Below, piece by piece: positions 10,378 through 21,436 of a stretch of DNA of 51,695 nucleotides. A program made the position numbers and the translations under genes. Under the pieces are notes generated by a model. That model searched no databases, was not told the origin of the DNA, and saw only the letters and a list, made by a program, of their open reading frames with translations. Numbering within the stretch: the stretch's first letter is position 1; the number at the start of each line of letters is the position of its first letter. Origin of the DNA: Betaproteobacteria bacterium (GTDB lineage: Bacteria > Pseudomonadota > Gammaproteobacteria > Burkholderiales > Rhodocyclaceae); contig JAGVUA010000033.1 of the NCBI GenBank assembly GCA_019136545.1, forward strand, positions 1-51,695, in the 5' to 3' direction.

Positions 10378-11280
10378 TCAGGCGCGCGAATTCAACAACC
10401 GCGTCTTGATCTCGATGGCATCCATCATCCGGATCCGCTCGAAGTCGCCATCGCGGTACAACTGCTCGACCTGGACGACGCAGAAATCACCCTCGCCGCG
10501 CATGGTCTTGCCGCGAATGCGATAGGTCGTCTCGATGCTGCCAAAATCGAACTCGACGACCACCGGGCCGCCGGGCTTGAGCGCCGGCATGGGTCGGCCG
10601 TCGCCGCTGACGCTCAGCCGCAGCGAGTTTTCGGAAAAATCGCGCAGCACGCAGCGGAACGGCGGCGTGTCCTTGGCGAAATAGAGATCGGCCCAGAGCG
10701 CCGCCGCCACGCGCTGGTGGCGGCGTTTGTCGACCACTTTCAGCGTCGCGAAATCCGGCGCCAGCAGGATGGTCGCGCTGCCGGCGTAGGGGCCTTCTTC
10801 CATCACCTGACGGCGCTCGACCACCGTGTCGACGCTCGGCAAACAGCGCTCGACGTTCTCGGCGACCAGCGTAATGGTGTTGCCCTTGCGGAATTGCCCG
10901 GCCGGACCGAGCGCCGCGCGGGTGACGTAGTCGAGCTTGCGTTCCATTTCACTGGTGTCGGGCACGAGAATCTCGAAGCTCGTCAGCTTGTTGACCGGCA
11001 GCACCTCGCCGTCGTCCAGCCGGAAACCGGTCGGATGACCCTGGCCGTCGAGCAGCACGGCGTCGTGGGTATAGATCAGACGCTCATTGACGCGATAGCC
11101 GATCGCCAACGTGTGCAGCACCGCCTTCTGGTGGTATTCCGGGTAGTACAGCAGCTTGCGGCCGATCGGGAAATAAGTGGCGAGCTGCTTCAGCTTGATT
11201 CGGTCGAAGACGAACGCCGGCGCCTTTTTCTTATCGGCAGTCTTGGCCGAACCGCGGCCTTTCCAGAGCTTGTCGAGCAT
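10378..11280 (-). CDS. PilZ-domain protein
   Basis: This 300-residue cytosolic protein ends in a PilZ domain, which binds cyclic di-GMP in many bacteria. The PilZ part begins near residue 190, with the Arg-rich KRRHQR loop, and continues to [11 protein letters not shown]. The usual (D/N)xSxxG motif is present but its Gly is Leu here, so c-di-GMP binding is probable but not certain. The N-terminal 180 residues form a YcgR-like or flagellar-brake-like domain that I recognise only loosely ([24 protein letters not shown]). It is divergent from lgt. A role in motility or surface attachment is inferred from the fold. A CheZ-like gene sits elsewhere in the window (34551-35132). Confidence 0.8.
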   Translation of the reverse strand: MLDKLWKGRGSAKTADKKKAPAFVFDRIKLKQLATYFPIGRKLLYYPEYHQKAVLHTLAIGYRVNERLIYTHDAVLLDGQGHPTGFRLDDGEVLPVNKLTSFEILVPDTSEMERKLDYVTRAALGPAGQFRKGNTITLVAENVERCLPSVDTVVERRQVMEEGPYAGSATILLAPDFATLKVVDKRRHQRVAAALWADLYFAKDTPPFRCVLRDFSENSLRLSVSGDGRPMPALKPGGPVVVEFDFGSIETTYRIRGKTMRGEGDFCVVQVEQLYRDGDFERIRMMDAIEIKTRLLNSRA

Positions 11281-11294
11281 GAAGTATTGTCAGT

Positions 11295-11316
11295 GCGCTG
11301 ATCGCGGAATCAGCGC
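11295..11316. repeat. Inverted repeat upstream of the PilZ gene
   Basis: GCGCTGAT (11295-11302) and ATCAGCGC (11309-11316) form a perfect 8-bp stem with a CGCGGA loop, 15 bases upstream of the PilZ gene start. It would lie in that gene's leader or act as an operator in the divergent region with lgt. A related CGCTGATCGC string follows at about 11329. Confidence 0.45.
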
Positions 11317-11366
11317 GCAAGATACACGCTGATCGCCGCGGACGAAAGACGTCGGCCGTCCCGCGC

Positions 11367-11372
11367 TAAACT
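11367..11372 (+). promoter_or_regulatory. Candidate -10 box for lgt
   Basis: TAAACT within GCGCTAAACTGG places a start point about 36 bases before the lgt ATG. No convincing -35 is visible in the GC-rich sequence before it. Confidence 0.28.
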
Positions 11373-11414
11373 GGCATCTGCCGCCGACCGCCGATTCCGA
11401 TTCGATTCCATCGC

Positions 11415-12193
11415 ATGCTGATCCATCCCCAGTTCGACCCCGTTGCCGTCAGTCTTGGTCCGCTGGCCGTCCGTTGGTATGGCTTGATGTATCTCGCCGG
11501 CTTCATCGCCTTCCTCGTGCTCGGCCGGCGCCGCGCGGCGAGCCAGCCCTGGCACGGCATCGACCTCAAGGCGCTCGACGACCTGCTGTTCTACGGCGTG
11601 CTCGGCGTCATCGTCGGCGGCCGGCTCGGCCAGGTGCTGTTCTACGAGCCCGGCTACTACGCCGCGCATCCGCTGGAGATCGTCGCCGTCTGGAAAGGCG
11701 GCATGAGCTTCCACGGCGGCTTCCTCGGCGTGCTGGTGGCAATGGGCCTGTGGGGGCGGCGGCACGGCAAGACCTTCTTCCAGGTCACCGACTTCATCGC
11801 GCCGCTGGTGCCGCTCGGCCTGATGGCGGGCCGCATCGGCAACTTCATCAACGGCGAGCTGTGGGGGCGTGTCGCCGCGGCTGACTTTCCGCTGGCCATG
11901 GTGTTCCCGCAGGTCGACAGCCTGCCGCGCCACCCCTCGCCGCTCTATCAGGCCGTCGGCGAAGGGTTGCTGCTGTTCGTCGTCCTCTGGTGGTACTCGG
12001 CCCGGCAACGGCCGCGCGGCGCGGTCTCCGGCGTGTTCCTGATCGGCTACGGCATCGCCCGCTTCGTCGCCGAATTTTTCCGCGAGCCGGACGCCGGCAT
12101 CTTCGGCCATTCCTACGTCGTCAGCATGGGACAATGGCTGAGCCTGCCGATGATCGTCGCCGGTCTTTATCTGCTCACGAGGAAAACCAAGTC

Positions 12194-12197
<4 letters not shown>
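11415..12197 (+). CDS. lgt: Prolipoprotein diacylglyceryl transferase
   Basis: Lgt transfers diacylglycerol from phosphatidylglycerol to the lipobox cysteine of prolipoproteins, the first step of lipoprotein maturation, in the inner membrane. The protein has 260 residues and about seven membrane helices. The family signature [14 protein letters not shown] is complete, and the essential HGG motif is in [14 protein letters not shown] at 11415 opens with [25 protein letters not shown], the usual start of proteobacterial Lgt. The stop overlaps the next gene's ATG (ATGA), so the VOC gene is translationally coupled. A copy of the dispersed repeat is embedded in the coding sequence (11866-11890, encoding GRVAAADFP just after the signature). 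Confidence 0.97.
11866..11890 (+). repeat. 25-bp dispersed element inside lgt
   Basis: 5' block GGCGTGTCGCCGCGG followed by CTGACTTTCC: four changes from the consensus 5' block and one in the core. It is read in the gene's frame as part of RVAAADFP. Confidence 0.5.
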
Positions 12198-12655
<458 letters not shown>

Positions 12656-12656
12656 C

Positions 12657-13520
12657 TCACAGGCTCGCCGCCTGGAAAGTGTTGCACTGGTTCATGTCGC
12701 CGCTTTCGATGCCGCGCTTGAACCAGCGCACGCGCTGTTCCGACGTGCCGTGGGTGAAAGCGTCGGGCACCACGCGGCCGCGCGCCTGCTTTTGCAAGGT
12801 GTCGTCGCCGATCGCCGAGGCGGCCGTCAGCGCCTGCTCGACGTCGCCGGCTTCGAGGATGTGGCGCGCCTCGTTGGCCTGCGCCGCCCAGACGCCGGCC
12901 AGGCAATCCGCCTGCAATTCGAGGCGCACGGACAAGGCATTGGCCTGACCTTCGCTGCGCGCGCGCTGCTGAGCGTTCTGCACTTTTTCGGAGATGCCCA
13001 GCAGGTTCTGCACGTGATGTCCCACTTCGTGCGCGATGACATAGGCCTGGGCGAATTCGCCGGGCGCGCGGAAGCGGTTCTTCAGTTCCTGGTAGAAGGC
13101 GAGGTCGATATAGACCTTGTGGTCGAGCGGACAGTAGAACGGCCCCATGGCGGTCTGGCCGGTGCCGCAGGCCGTCGGCGTGCCGCCGCTGAACAGCACC
13201 AGCTTCGGATCCTCGTACTGGCGGCCCATCTGCCGAAACTGATCCTGCCAGGTGCGCTCGGTGGAACCGAGCACTTTGCTGACGAAGCGCGCCATTTCGT
13301 CATCCGCCGGCGGCTTGCCGGCGGGAACTTCCTGCACTTGGCCGCCGCCCTGCATCTGCGTGGCGACGCCGATCACGGCGGACGGATCGACGCCGAAGAA
13401 GTAACTGGCCGCCAGCGCCAGGATGATGGTGCCGATGCCGACGCTGCCGGCGCGCATGGGCATGCCCATGCCGCGCCGGTCCTCGACGTTGCCGCTTTCC
13501 TGTTCGTCATCCATGCGCAT
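12657..13520 (-). CDS. Neutral zinc metallopeptidase (YpfJ family)
   Basis: This is a 287-residue membrane-anchored putative zinc peptidase of the YpfJ / zinc_peptidase family. One membrane helix lies at residues 27-45 after a polar N-terminus. The zinc motif HEVGH is at residues 164-168, and the downstream ELQADCLAG (Glu201) likely supplies the third ligand. The C-terminal THGTSEQRVRWFKRG segment is strongly conserved in this family. The substrate is unknown. ATG at 13520 has GAGGAG 6 bases upstream; the long upstream extension of the frame overlaps the outer-membrane-factor gene and is not real. The stop is one base from the convergent VOC gene's stop. Confidence 0.92.
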   Translation of the reverse strand: MRMDDEQESGNVEDRRGMGMPMRAGSVGIGTIILALAASYFFGVDPSAVIGVATQMQGGGQVQEVPAGKPPADDEMARFVSKVLGSTERTWQDQFRQMGRQYEDPKLVLFSGGTPTACGTGQTAMGPFYCPLDHKVYIDLAFYQELKNRFRAPGEFAQAYVIAHEVGHHVQNLLGISEKVQNAQQRARSEGQANALSVRLELQADCLAGVWAAQANEARHILEAGDVEQALTAASAIGDDTLQKQARGRVVPDAFTHGTSEQRVRWFKRGIESGDMNQCNTFQAASL

Positions 13521-13569
13521 GAGATTCTCCTCGCTTGCCATCGATGACGCATGATACTCGCGGCTGTCC

Positions 13570-14826
13570 TCAGTGCTCGTGGTCGGCGTCGTCGTCGAGC
13601 GACCACAGCGCATGGGCGTCGAGCAACAACCGGTAGCGCGCCTCGTTGGCGTCCAGCCGCGCCTGACTTTCGGCCAGCCGCGCCTCGATCGCCTGCCGGC
13701 GCGCCGTTTGCAGCTCACCGAACTGGCCTTCGCCGAGCCGCCAGGCCTTGTCCAGCAGATGGGCGTTGCCCGCCATTCGCTGTGCGACTTCGGCCAGCCG
13801 CTGCCATTGGGCGTAAGCGCCGTGGGCGGCGGCGACCGTGCGCCGCGCTTCCGTCTCCACCCGCGCGCGCACCAGGGCCTCGCGCGCACTGGCCGCATCG
13901 GCCTCGGCCACGCCGGCGCGAGCGCTGGCGGCGCGCGAGGCGCCGCCGAGCGGGATGGTCAGCTGCAGCCCGACGATGTGTTCCTGGCCGCCGCGCTCCG
14001 ACATCGCGCGCAGGCCCACCGTCGGATCGGCGACGCGATCGGCATCGAGCCGCTGCGCGGCCAGCCGGCTGCGCCGCGTCGCCAGCGTCGCCACGCGTTG
14101 TTCGTGGCTGTGCGCGAGGATGCGCTCGCGCCAATGCTCGGCGGCATCGGTAGTATTGGCCGGCGGCTGCGGGTCCGCCGGAACGATCGTCGTCGGCAAC
14201 GCGACGGCCGGGAAATCCTGCGACACCGCTAGCGCCGCATGTTCGCGCCGCGTCTGCGCCTGCGCCAGTTGCGCCTGCGCCTGCAGCAATTGCGCTTCGG
14301 CCAGCAGGGCCTCGAGACGCGCCGCATCGCCCGCGCCGACCCGCTTGGCGACCACCTCCTGCTGGCGCTGGAGGACGACCACCTGCGCCTGCCACTCCTG
14401 CGCGGCAACCGTCTCCCGCTGCCAGTCGAACCAGCGTTTCAGCAACAGCCGGCTGCTTTCGTGCAGGGCGTCGCCGACCATGAAACGGGCCTGCTCGACG
14501 CCCACGGCGCCCAGTTCGGCATCGACGGCCGCCTTGCCCGGCAGGCGGAACGCGCGTTCGACGCCGATCTCATGCTCGTTGTAACTGGCGTCCAGCGGCC
14601 GATCGCGGCGCTGCTGCCCCGACAGCTTGAGCGCAAACTCGTGCGGTCCGGCTTCGAGCCGCTCGCGGTTGGCCTGCTCGGCGCGCAGGCCGGCCTCGGC
14701 CGCACGCACCGTCGGATGCTCGTGCAAGGCCCGCTCGACCTGCGCCCCCGGCGGCAGGTCGGGAAAATCGGCCGCCGCCGCCGCCGCGGCCAGCAGCCAA
14801 AAAATCGGCAGCAGCCCGCCTTTCAT
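13570..14826 (-). CDS. TolC-family outer-membrane efflux protein (CzcC-like)
   Basis: This 418-residue outer-membrane factor is the exit duct of the metal efflux pump encoded just upstream. It has a signal peptide (MKGGLLPIFWLLAAAAAAA) and two OEP repeats rich in Ala/Gln/Arg coiled coil. ATG at 14826 overlaps the DUF3240 stop (ATGA) and follows GGGGAG with an 8-base spacer. A His/Asp-rich end (DDDADHEH) could touch metal. It is the last gene of the B-A-DUF3240-C operon, whereas in the classic czc operon C comes first. A dispersed-repeat copy lies in its 3' part (13648-13672). Confidence 0.88.
   Translation of the reverse strand: MKGGLLPIFWLLAAAAAAADFPDLPPGAQVERALHEHPTVRAAEAGLRAEQANRERLEAGPHEFALKLSGQQRRDRPLDASYNEHEIGVERAFRLPGKAAVDAELGAVGVEQARFMVGDALHESSRLLLKRWFDWQRETVAAQEWQAQVVVLQRQQEVVAKRVGAGDAARLEALLAEAQLLQAQAQLAQAQTRREHAALAVSQDFPAVALPTTIVPADPQPPANTTDAAEHWRERILAHSHEQRVATLATRRSRLAAQRLDADRVADPTVGLRAMSERGGQEHIVGLQLTIPLGGASRAASARAGVAEADAASAREALVRARVETEARRTVAAAHGAYAQWQRLAEVAQRMAGNAHLLDKAWRLGEGQFGELQTARRQAIEARLAESQARLDANEARYRLLLDAHALWSLDDDADHEH
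13648..13672 (+). repeat. 25-bp dispersed element inside the CzcC-like gene
   Basis: 5' block GGCGTCCAGCCGCGC plus perfect core CTGACTTTCG. The 5' block differs by only two bases from the metH copy at 41337-41361, defining a subfamily. It is antisense to the gene and read there as ESQARL. Confidence 0.5.
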
Positions 14827-15134
14827 ATCAGGCTCCCCGCTTCGAGCACCGGGCTCAGCCACCAGACCACGGCGCGGCTGGGCAGTTCGGCGCGCAGCTC
14901 CTGCAGCAGTTCGGCAACATGGCCGCCATCCATCAGGATCTCGATCTCGACGCGCGCCGCGCGGCCGCGCACCTGCTCTTCCGCGCTTTCCATGCTCTCG
15001 GGATCGCCATGGCCCTCGACATGACGGGTGATGAACGGGCCGACCCATCGCGGGTGCTGGAGCAGGCAATCGATGACCTGGGTTTCCAGCGCGCGCGGCA
15101 GGAGCAGCTTCAGGCAGGCATCGAGGCGTTTCAT
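14823..15134 (-). CDS. DUF3240 family protein of a metal efflux operon
   Basis: This small soluble protein of 103 residues is DUF3240-like, with a PII-like ferredoxin fold expected. It begins MKRLDACLKLLLPRALETQV and contains ILMDGGHVAELLQEL. Genes of this type occur next to CzcA/CusA pumps, where they are suspected of sensing or regulating the metal pump, by analogy with CutA/PII proteins (inference). Its ATG overlaps the czcA stop and its stop overlaps the next ATG, both as ATGA, so it is translated together with the pump. No metal-binding motif is evident apart from a few His residues. Confidence 0.85.
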   Translation of the reverse strand: MKRLDACLKLLLPRALETQVIDCLLQHPRWVGPFITRHVEGHGDPESMESAEEQVRGRAARVEIEILMDGGHVAELLQELRAELPSRAVVWWLSPVLEAGSLI

Positions 15135-18100
15135 TCGCTTCCCCAGCGGCGATAGAGGATGGGCAGCATCACCAGCGTCAGCAGCGTCGAGGTGACGAGA
15201 CCGCCGATGACGACGATGGCCAGCGGCCGCTGGATTTCCGAGCCCGGGCCGGTGGCGAACAGCAGCGGCACCAAGCCAAAAGCGGCGATCGAGGCGGTCA
15301 TCAGCACCGGCCGCAGGCGACGCCTGGCGCCCTCGACGACGACGCGGTCGAGCGGCAGGCCCTGCGCGCGCAGCTGGTTGAAATGGGAGATCAGCACCAG
15401 GCCGTTGAGCACGGCGATGCCGAGCAGGGCGATGAAACCGACCGAAGCCGGCACCGACAGGTATTCGCCGGTGATCAGCAGCGCAAAGACGCCGCCGATC
15501 AGCGCGAAGGGGATATTCACGAACACCATCGCCGCCTGCTTTATCGAACCGAAGGTGGTAAACAGGATGTGGAAGATCAGCGCCAGCGCGATAGGCACCA
15601 CCAGCATCAGCCGCTGCGCGGCGCGCTGCTGGTTCTCGAACTGGCCGCCCCAGGCCAGGCGGTAGCCGGCGTCGAGCTTGACCTCGGCGGCCACTTTCGC
15701 CTTCGCGGCCTCGACGAACCCGACCAGGTCGCGACCGGTGACGTTGGCCTGCACCACGGCCATGCGGGCCGCGTCCTGGTGGTCGACTTTCACGGGCCCG
15801 GCGACGCGCTTCAGGCGCGCCAGCGCCGAGAGCGGCACGTTGCCGCCATCGGGCAGCGCCAGCTGCATGTTGGCGAACAGCACCGGCGAATGGCGCATGC
15901 CCTCGCCGCCCTTGATCATCAGCGGCGTGCGGCGGTTGCCTTCCAGCACGATGCCGACCGACCGCCCCTCGATCTGGGCGCGCAACGCCGCGGCGATCTC
16001 TTCGATCGAGAGCCCGAAGCGGCCGGCCGCCAGACGATCGATCTCGACGGAGTAATACTGCACGCCCTCGTTCTTCACGGTCAGCACGTCCTGCGCGCCT
16101 GGAATGGTCTTGAGCAGCGCGGCGATACGCTCGGCCAGCGCGTTGAGCTCGGCGAGGTCGGGGCCGAAGATCTTGATCGCCAGGTCGCCGCGCGTGCCGG
16201 TCAGCATCTCCGAGACGCGCATCTCGATGGGTTGCGTGAAGGCGATGTCCATGCCCGGAAAGTCCGCCATCACCTTGCGGATCTCCCCGGTCAGCCACTC
16301 CTTGTCCTGCTTGCGCCATTGTTCGCGCGGTGCCAGCACCAGGAAGCTGTCGGTTTCGTTGAGGCCCATCGGGTCGAGGCCGAGCTCGTCGGAGCCGGTA
16401 CGTGCAACGATGTCCTTGATCTCCGGCACGCGTTCCAGCAATGCGCGCTGCACGGCCAAGTCGGTTTGCGCGCTTTGTTCAAGCGCGATCGAGGGCAGCT
16501 TGGCCAGCTGCAGCAGAATATCGCCCTCGTCCATGGTCGGTATGAAGGTCTTGCCGAGCAGCAGGAAAGCGGCGACGGTGGCGGCGAGCAGGCCCAGCGC
16601 GGCGGCGATGACTTTCCTGGCGTTGGCCAGGCTCCAGACCAGTACCGGCTCGTAAAGACGCATCGCCTGGCGCGGCAGCCAGGGTTCATGATGCTCGCGC
16701 GCAGGCTTCAGCAGATACGAGGTGAGCACCGGAATCACGGTCAGCGACAGCAGCAGCGAACCCGACAGGGCGAAGACGATGGTCAACGCGACGGGGATGA
16801 ACAGCTTGCCTTCGAGACCTTGCAGCGTCAGCAGCGGCAGGAAGACGATGACGATGATGGTCATGCCCGACACCACCGGCGCCGTCACTTCGCTCACCGC
16901 GCGATAGACGCGATGCAGGAACGGCAGCTTGGCGCCCGCCGCATCGGCGAGCCGGCTTTCGATGTTCTCGACCACCACCACCGCCGCGTCGACCAGCATG
17001 CCGATGGCGATGGCCAGGCCGCCGAGACTCATCAGGTTGGCCGACATGCCCGTCAACCGCATCATGATGAAGGTGATCAACGCCGCCAAGGGCAGCACGC
17101 AGGCCACGGCGATGGCCGCGCGCAGATTGCCGAGGAAGGCCAGCAACAACACCAGCACCAGGACGATGGCCTCGCCCAGCGCCTTCGACACCGTGCCGAC
17201 CGCGCGTTCGACCAGGGCGCCGCGGTCGTAGAAGACCTGCGTCGTCACGCCGGGCGGCAGCGAGGGCGCGATATCGGCGAGCTTGGCGCGCACCGCCTCG
17301 ACGACCTGGCGGGCATTGGCGCCGCGCAGACCCAGCACCAGGCCCTCGACGGCTTCATCCTTGCCGCCGTGGGTGACGAAACCGTAGCGCGTCAGGCTGC
17401 CGATGCGCACGGTGGCGACGTCGCCGAGCCGGGTGACGCGGCCGCCGACGTCGCGATGCACGACGATGGCGCGCAAGTCCTCTATGGTCCGGACATTGCC
17501 ATCGACGCGGACGAGCAGCGATTCCTCGCCCTCGGTGAGGCGGCCGGCGCCGTCGTTGCGGTTGTTGGCCTCGAGGGTGCGTGCCAGATCGGCGATCTGC
17601 AGGCCGCGCGCCTTGAGCGCGATGAGGATGGGCGTCACCTCGAAAGTCCGTACGAGCCCCCCCAGGCTGTTCACGTCGGCGACGCCGGGCAGGGTGCGCA
17701 GCTGGGGCCGGATCGTCCAGTCGAGCAGCGTGCGCTTTTCTTCGAGGCCGATGTCGCCCTCGACGGTGAACATCAGCATTTCGCCAAGCGGCGTGGTGAT
17801 CGGCGCCAGACCGCCGGACACGCCTTCCGGCAGGTCCTTGAAAACCCCGGCGAGACGCTCGGCGACCTGCTGTCGCGCCCAGTAGATGTCGGTGCCGTCG
17901 TCGAAATCGAGCGTGATGTCGGCGATGGCGTACTTGGCCGTCGAGCGCAGCATGCGCTTGTGCGGAATGCCGAGCAGTTCGACCTCGATCGGCGTGACGA
18001 TGCGCGCCTCGACCTCCTCGGGCGTCATGCCCGGCGCCTTCATGATGACCTTGACCTGCGTGGACGAGACGTCCGGGAAGGCATCGATGGGCAGGCCGTT

Positions 18101-18193
18101 GAAGGCGAAGATGCCGGCGCCAACCAGCAGCAGCGCGGCAATCAGCACCAGCAGGCGCTGGCTCAGACAAAACTCGGTCAGCCGTGCGAACAT
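15131..18193 (-). CDS. czcA: Heavy-metal RND efflux pump, CzcA/CusA family
   Basis: This is a 1020-residue inner-membrane proton-driven pump of the HME-RND group, exporting divalent or monovalent metal ions with the adaptor and outer-membrane factor encoded alongside. It has 12 predicted membrane helices with two large periplasmic loops. The family segment LMSLGGLAIAIGMLVDAAVVVVEN carries the helix-4 Asp of the proton relay. TM1 begins FCLSQRLLVLIAALLLVGAG and is followed by LPIDAFPDVS. The start at 18193 lies one base after the adaptor stop. In-frame upstream ATG/GTG codons would extend into the adaptor gene and are rejected. Metal specificity (Zn/Co/Cd versus Cu/Ag) is not determined here. 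Confidence 0.95.
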   Translation of the reverse strand: MFARLTEFCLSQRLLVLIAALLLVGAGIFAFNGLPIDAFPDVSSTQVKVIMKAPGMTPEEVEARIVTPIEVELLGIPHKRMLRSTAKYAIADITLDFDDGTDIYWARQQVAERLAGVFKDLPEGVSGGLAPITTPLGEMLMFTVEGDIGLEEKRTLLDWTIRPQLRTLPGVADVNSLGGLVRTFEVTPILIALKARGLQIADLARTLEANNRNDGAGRLTEGEESLLVRVDGNVRTIEDLRAIVVHRDVGGRVTRLGDVATVRIGSLTRYGFVTHGGKDEAVEGLVLGLRGANARQVVEAVRAKLADIAPSLPPGVTTQVFYDRGALVERAVGTVSKALGEAIVLVLVLLLAFLGNLRAAIAVACVLPLAALITFIMMRLTGMSANLMSLGGLAIAIGMLVDAAVVVVENIESRLADAAGAKLPFLHRVYRAVSEVTAPVVSGMTIIVIVFLPLLTLQGLEGKLFIPVALTIVFALSGSLLLSLTVIPVLTSYLLKPAREHHEPWLPRQAMRLYEPVLVWSLANARKVIAAALGLLAATVAAFLLLGKTFIPTMDEGDILLQLAKLPSIALEQSAQTDLAVQRALLERVPEIKDIVARTGSDELGLDPMGLNETDSFLVLAPREQWRKQDKEWLTGEIRKVMADFPGMDIAFTQPIEMRVSEMLTGTRGDLAIKIFGPDLAELNALAERIAALLKTIPGAQDVLTVKNEGVQYYSVEIDRLAAGRFGLSIEEIAAALRAQIEGRSVGIVLEGNRRTPLMIKGGEGMRHSPVLFANMQLALPDGGNVPLSALARLKRVAGPVKVDHQDAARMAVVQANVTGRDLVGFVEAAKAKVAAEVKLDAGYRLAWGGQFENQQRAAQRLMLVVPIALALIFHILFTTFGSIKQAAMVFVNIPFALIGGVFALLITGEYLSVPASVGFIALLGIAVLNGLVLISHFNQLRAQGLPLDRVVVEGARRRLRPVLMTASIAAFGLVPLLFATGPGSEIQRPLAIVVIGGLVTSTLLTLVMLPILYRRWGSE

Positions 18194-18194
18194 G

Positions 18195-19289
18195 TCACTG
18201 CTCGGCCGCACCCAGCCCCAACCAGACGCCTTTGAGCGTGGCGATGCCCTTGACGGCGATGCGCGCCGACGCATCGACCGGCATGGCGACGCGCGACGAC
18301 TGCGCCGATTCTTCCAGCACCTGTACCGCCACCGGCCGGAAGCCGCCCGGCACCTCGACGAACGCCCAGGTGCGCGAGAGATGGCGGGTCAACGCGCCGG
18401 CCGGCACGCGCCAGGCATCACTGCTGCCCGTCTCCGCCGGCTGCACGTCCACTTGCACGAACTGATTGGGCCGCACGCAGGCGACGCGGTAGGGCAGTTC
18501 GGCGCGCAGGCGCAGGGACTGGTCGTGAGCATCGACCTGCGGCGCGATGACGGTGACGCGGCCGCCCGACGGACAGCCAGGCACCTTGACCTCGTCGCCC
18601 ACCGCGATGCCGGCGGCCTGCGCCGGCGTCGCCTGGATCTCCACCCACAAGGGCGAGATGCGGCCGAGCTTGAACAGCGGCGTCATGGCATCGACGCGCT
18701 GGCCCGGCTGCGCCGACGCCTCCAGCACCACGCCGTCGAAGGGCGCACGGATGTCGGCGCCGCTCGCCAGGGCGGCCTGCGCCCCGGGTTCCGCCAGGCC
18801 GGCGAGTCGCAGCGACTGACTTTTCTCGGCCAGCGCCAGCGCCGCCTGCCGCTCGGCGGCGCGCGTGGCCGACAGGCGGCCTTGAGGAATGATGCCATCT
18901 GCGTAGAGGCTCTCGTCGCGACGCAGGTTCTCGATGGCCAGGCTGGCTTGCGACCGGGCCTGGGCAAACTCGCGCTGCAATTCAAGCAGCGGCGCGCCCT
19001 GCAAACGAGCCAGCACCTGGCCCTTCTTCACAGTCTCGCCGTGCCCGATGCGCACGGCCGCGACCATGGCCGGCAACGGCGCGGTGATCACCTCGATCCG
19101 TGACGGCGGCACCACGACCTGCGCGGGCAGGCGGATGCCGCCGGTCGCCTTCATGTCCGCCAGCGCCGCGGCGGCAATACCGGCTTTGCCGGCCTGCTCC
19201 GCCGAAATGGCGATCAACTCGTCGGTGGCGAAAGCCGCGGCGGCATTCGCTGCGGCCAGCAGCAACAGACAGCTACGAAATGGCACCAT
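18195..19289 (-). CDS. RND efflux periplasmic adaptor (CzcB/CusB-like)
   Basis: This 364-residue membrane-fusion protein bridges the RND pump and the outer-membrane factor in the periplasm. A signal peptide (MVPFRSCLLLLAAANAAAAFA) is followed by barrel-sandwich hybrid halves (PAMVAAVRIGHGETVKKGQVL and IRAPFDGVVLEASAQPGQRV), a helical hairpin between them and a C-terminal beta-barrel. The ATG at 19289 is preferred to a TTG eight codons upstream because it begins the signal peptide. It is the first gene of the operon, directly downstream of a palindrome-bearing promoter. A copy of the dispersed repeat lies in the hairpin region (18801-18825). Confidence 0.9.
   Translation of the reverse strand: MVPFRSCLLLLAAANAAAAFATDELIAISAEQAGKAGIAAAALADMKATGGIRLPAQVVVPPSRIEVITAPLPAMVAAVRIGHGETVKKGQVLARLQGAPLLELQREFAQARSQASLAIENLRRDESLYADGIIPQGRLSATRAAERQAALALAEKSQSLRLAGLAEPGAQAALASGADIRAPFDGVVLEASAQPGQRVDAMTPLFKLGRISPLWVEIQATPAQAAGIAVGDEVKVPGCPSGGRVTVIAPQVDAHDQSLRLRAELPYRVACVRPNQFVQVDVQPAETGSSDAWRVPAGALTRHLSRTWAFVEVPGGFRPVAVQVLEESAQSSRVAMPVDASARIAVKGIATLKGVWLGLGAAEQ
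18801..18825 (+). repeat. 25-bp dispersed element, degenerate copy inside the adaptor gene
   Basis: GGCGAGTCGC starts in the standard register 15 bases before CTGACTTTTC. The rest of the 5' block has drifted. It is antisense to the gene, read there as EKSQSLRLA, the same frame as in the CzcC-like gene and cca. Confidence 0.38.
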
Positions 19290-19323
19290 CTGGATCGATC
19301 CTGGCTGAAACAACTAAAACCGA

Positions 19324-19355
19324 ATTATTGTCGATCCAGGTTAAGGTATTCTTAA
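19324..19355 (-). promoter_or_regulatory. Promoter/operator of the metal efflux operon
   Basis: A perfect inverted repeat TTAAG-5-CTTAA (19341-19355) lies upstream of a near-consensus -10 AATAAT (minus 19329-19324). The -35 position is poor and coincides with the palindrome. This suggests an activator site, such as a CusR/CzcR-type response regulator. The start point would be about 28 bases before the adaptor ATG. Confidence 0.42.
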
Positions 19356-19370
19356 GCAAGCAGTCTCGCG

Positions 19371-21365
<1,995 letters not shown>

Positions 21366-21436
21366 AGGACGCTTTCTATCATTGATTGATATCCGCGGTG
21401 GGGATCGCCGGAGGCGCCCCGCCCGCTCCGCTTCGT

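Noticed and set aside
15383-18235. Long open frame opposite the RND pump gene (950 codons)
   Set aside because: Antisense shadow; repetitive Asp/Gln/Arg/His composition and no recognisable family, while the other strand encodes a clear CzcA.
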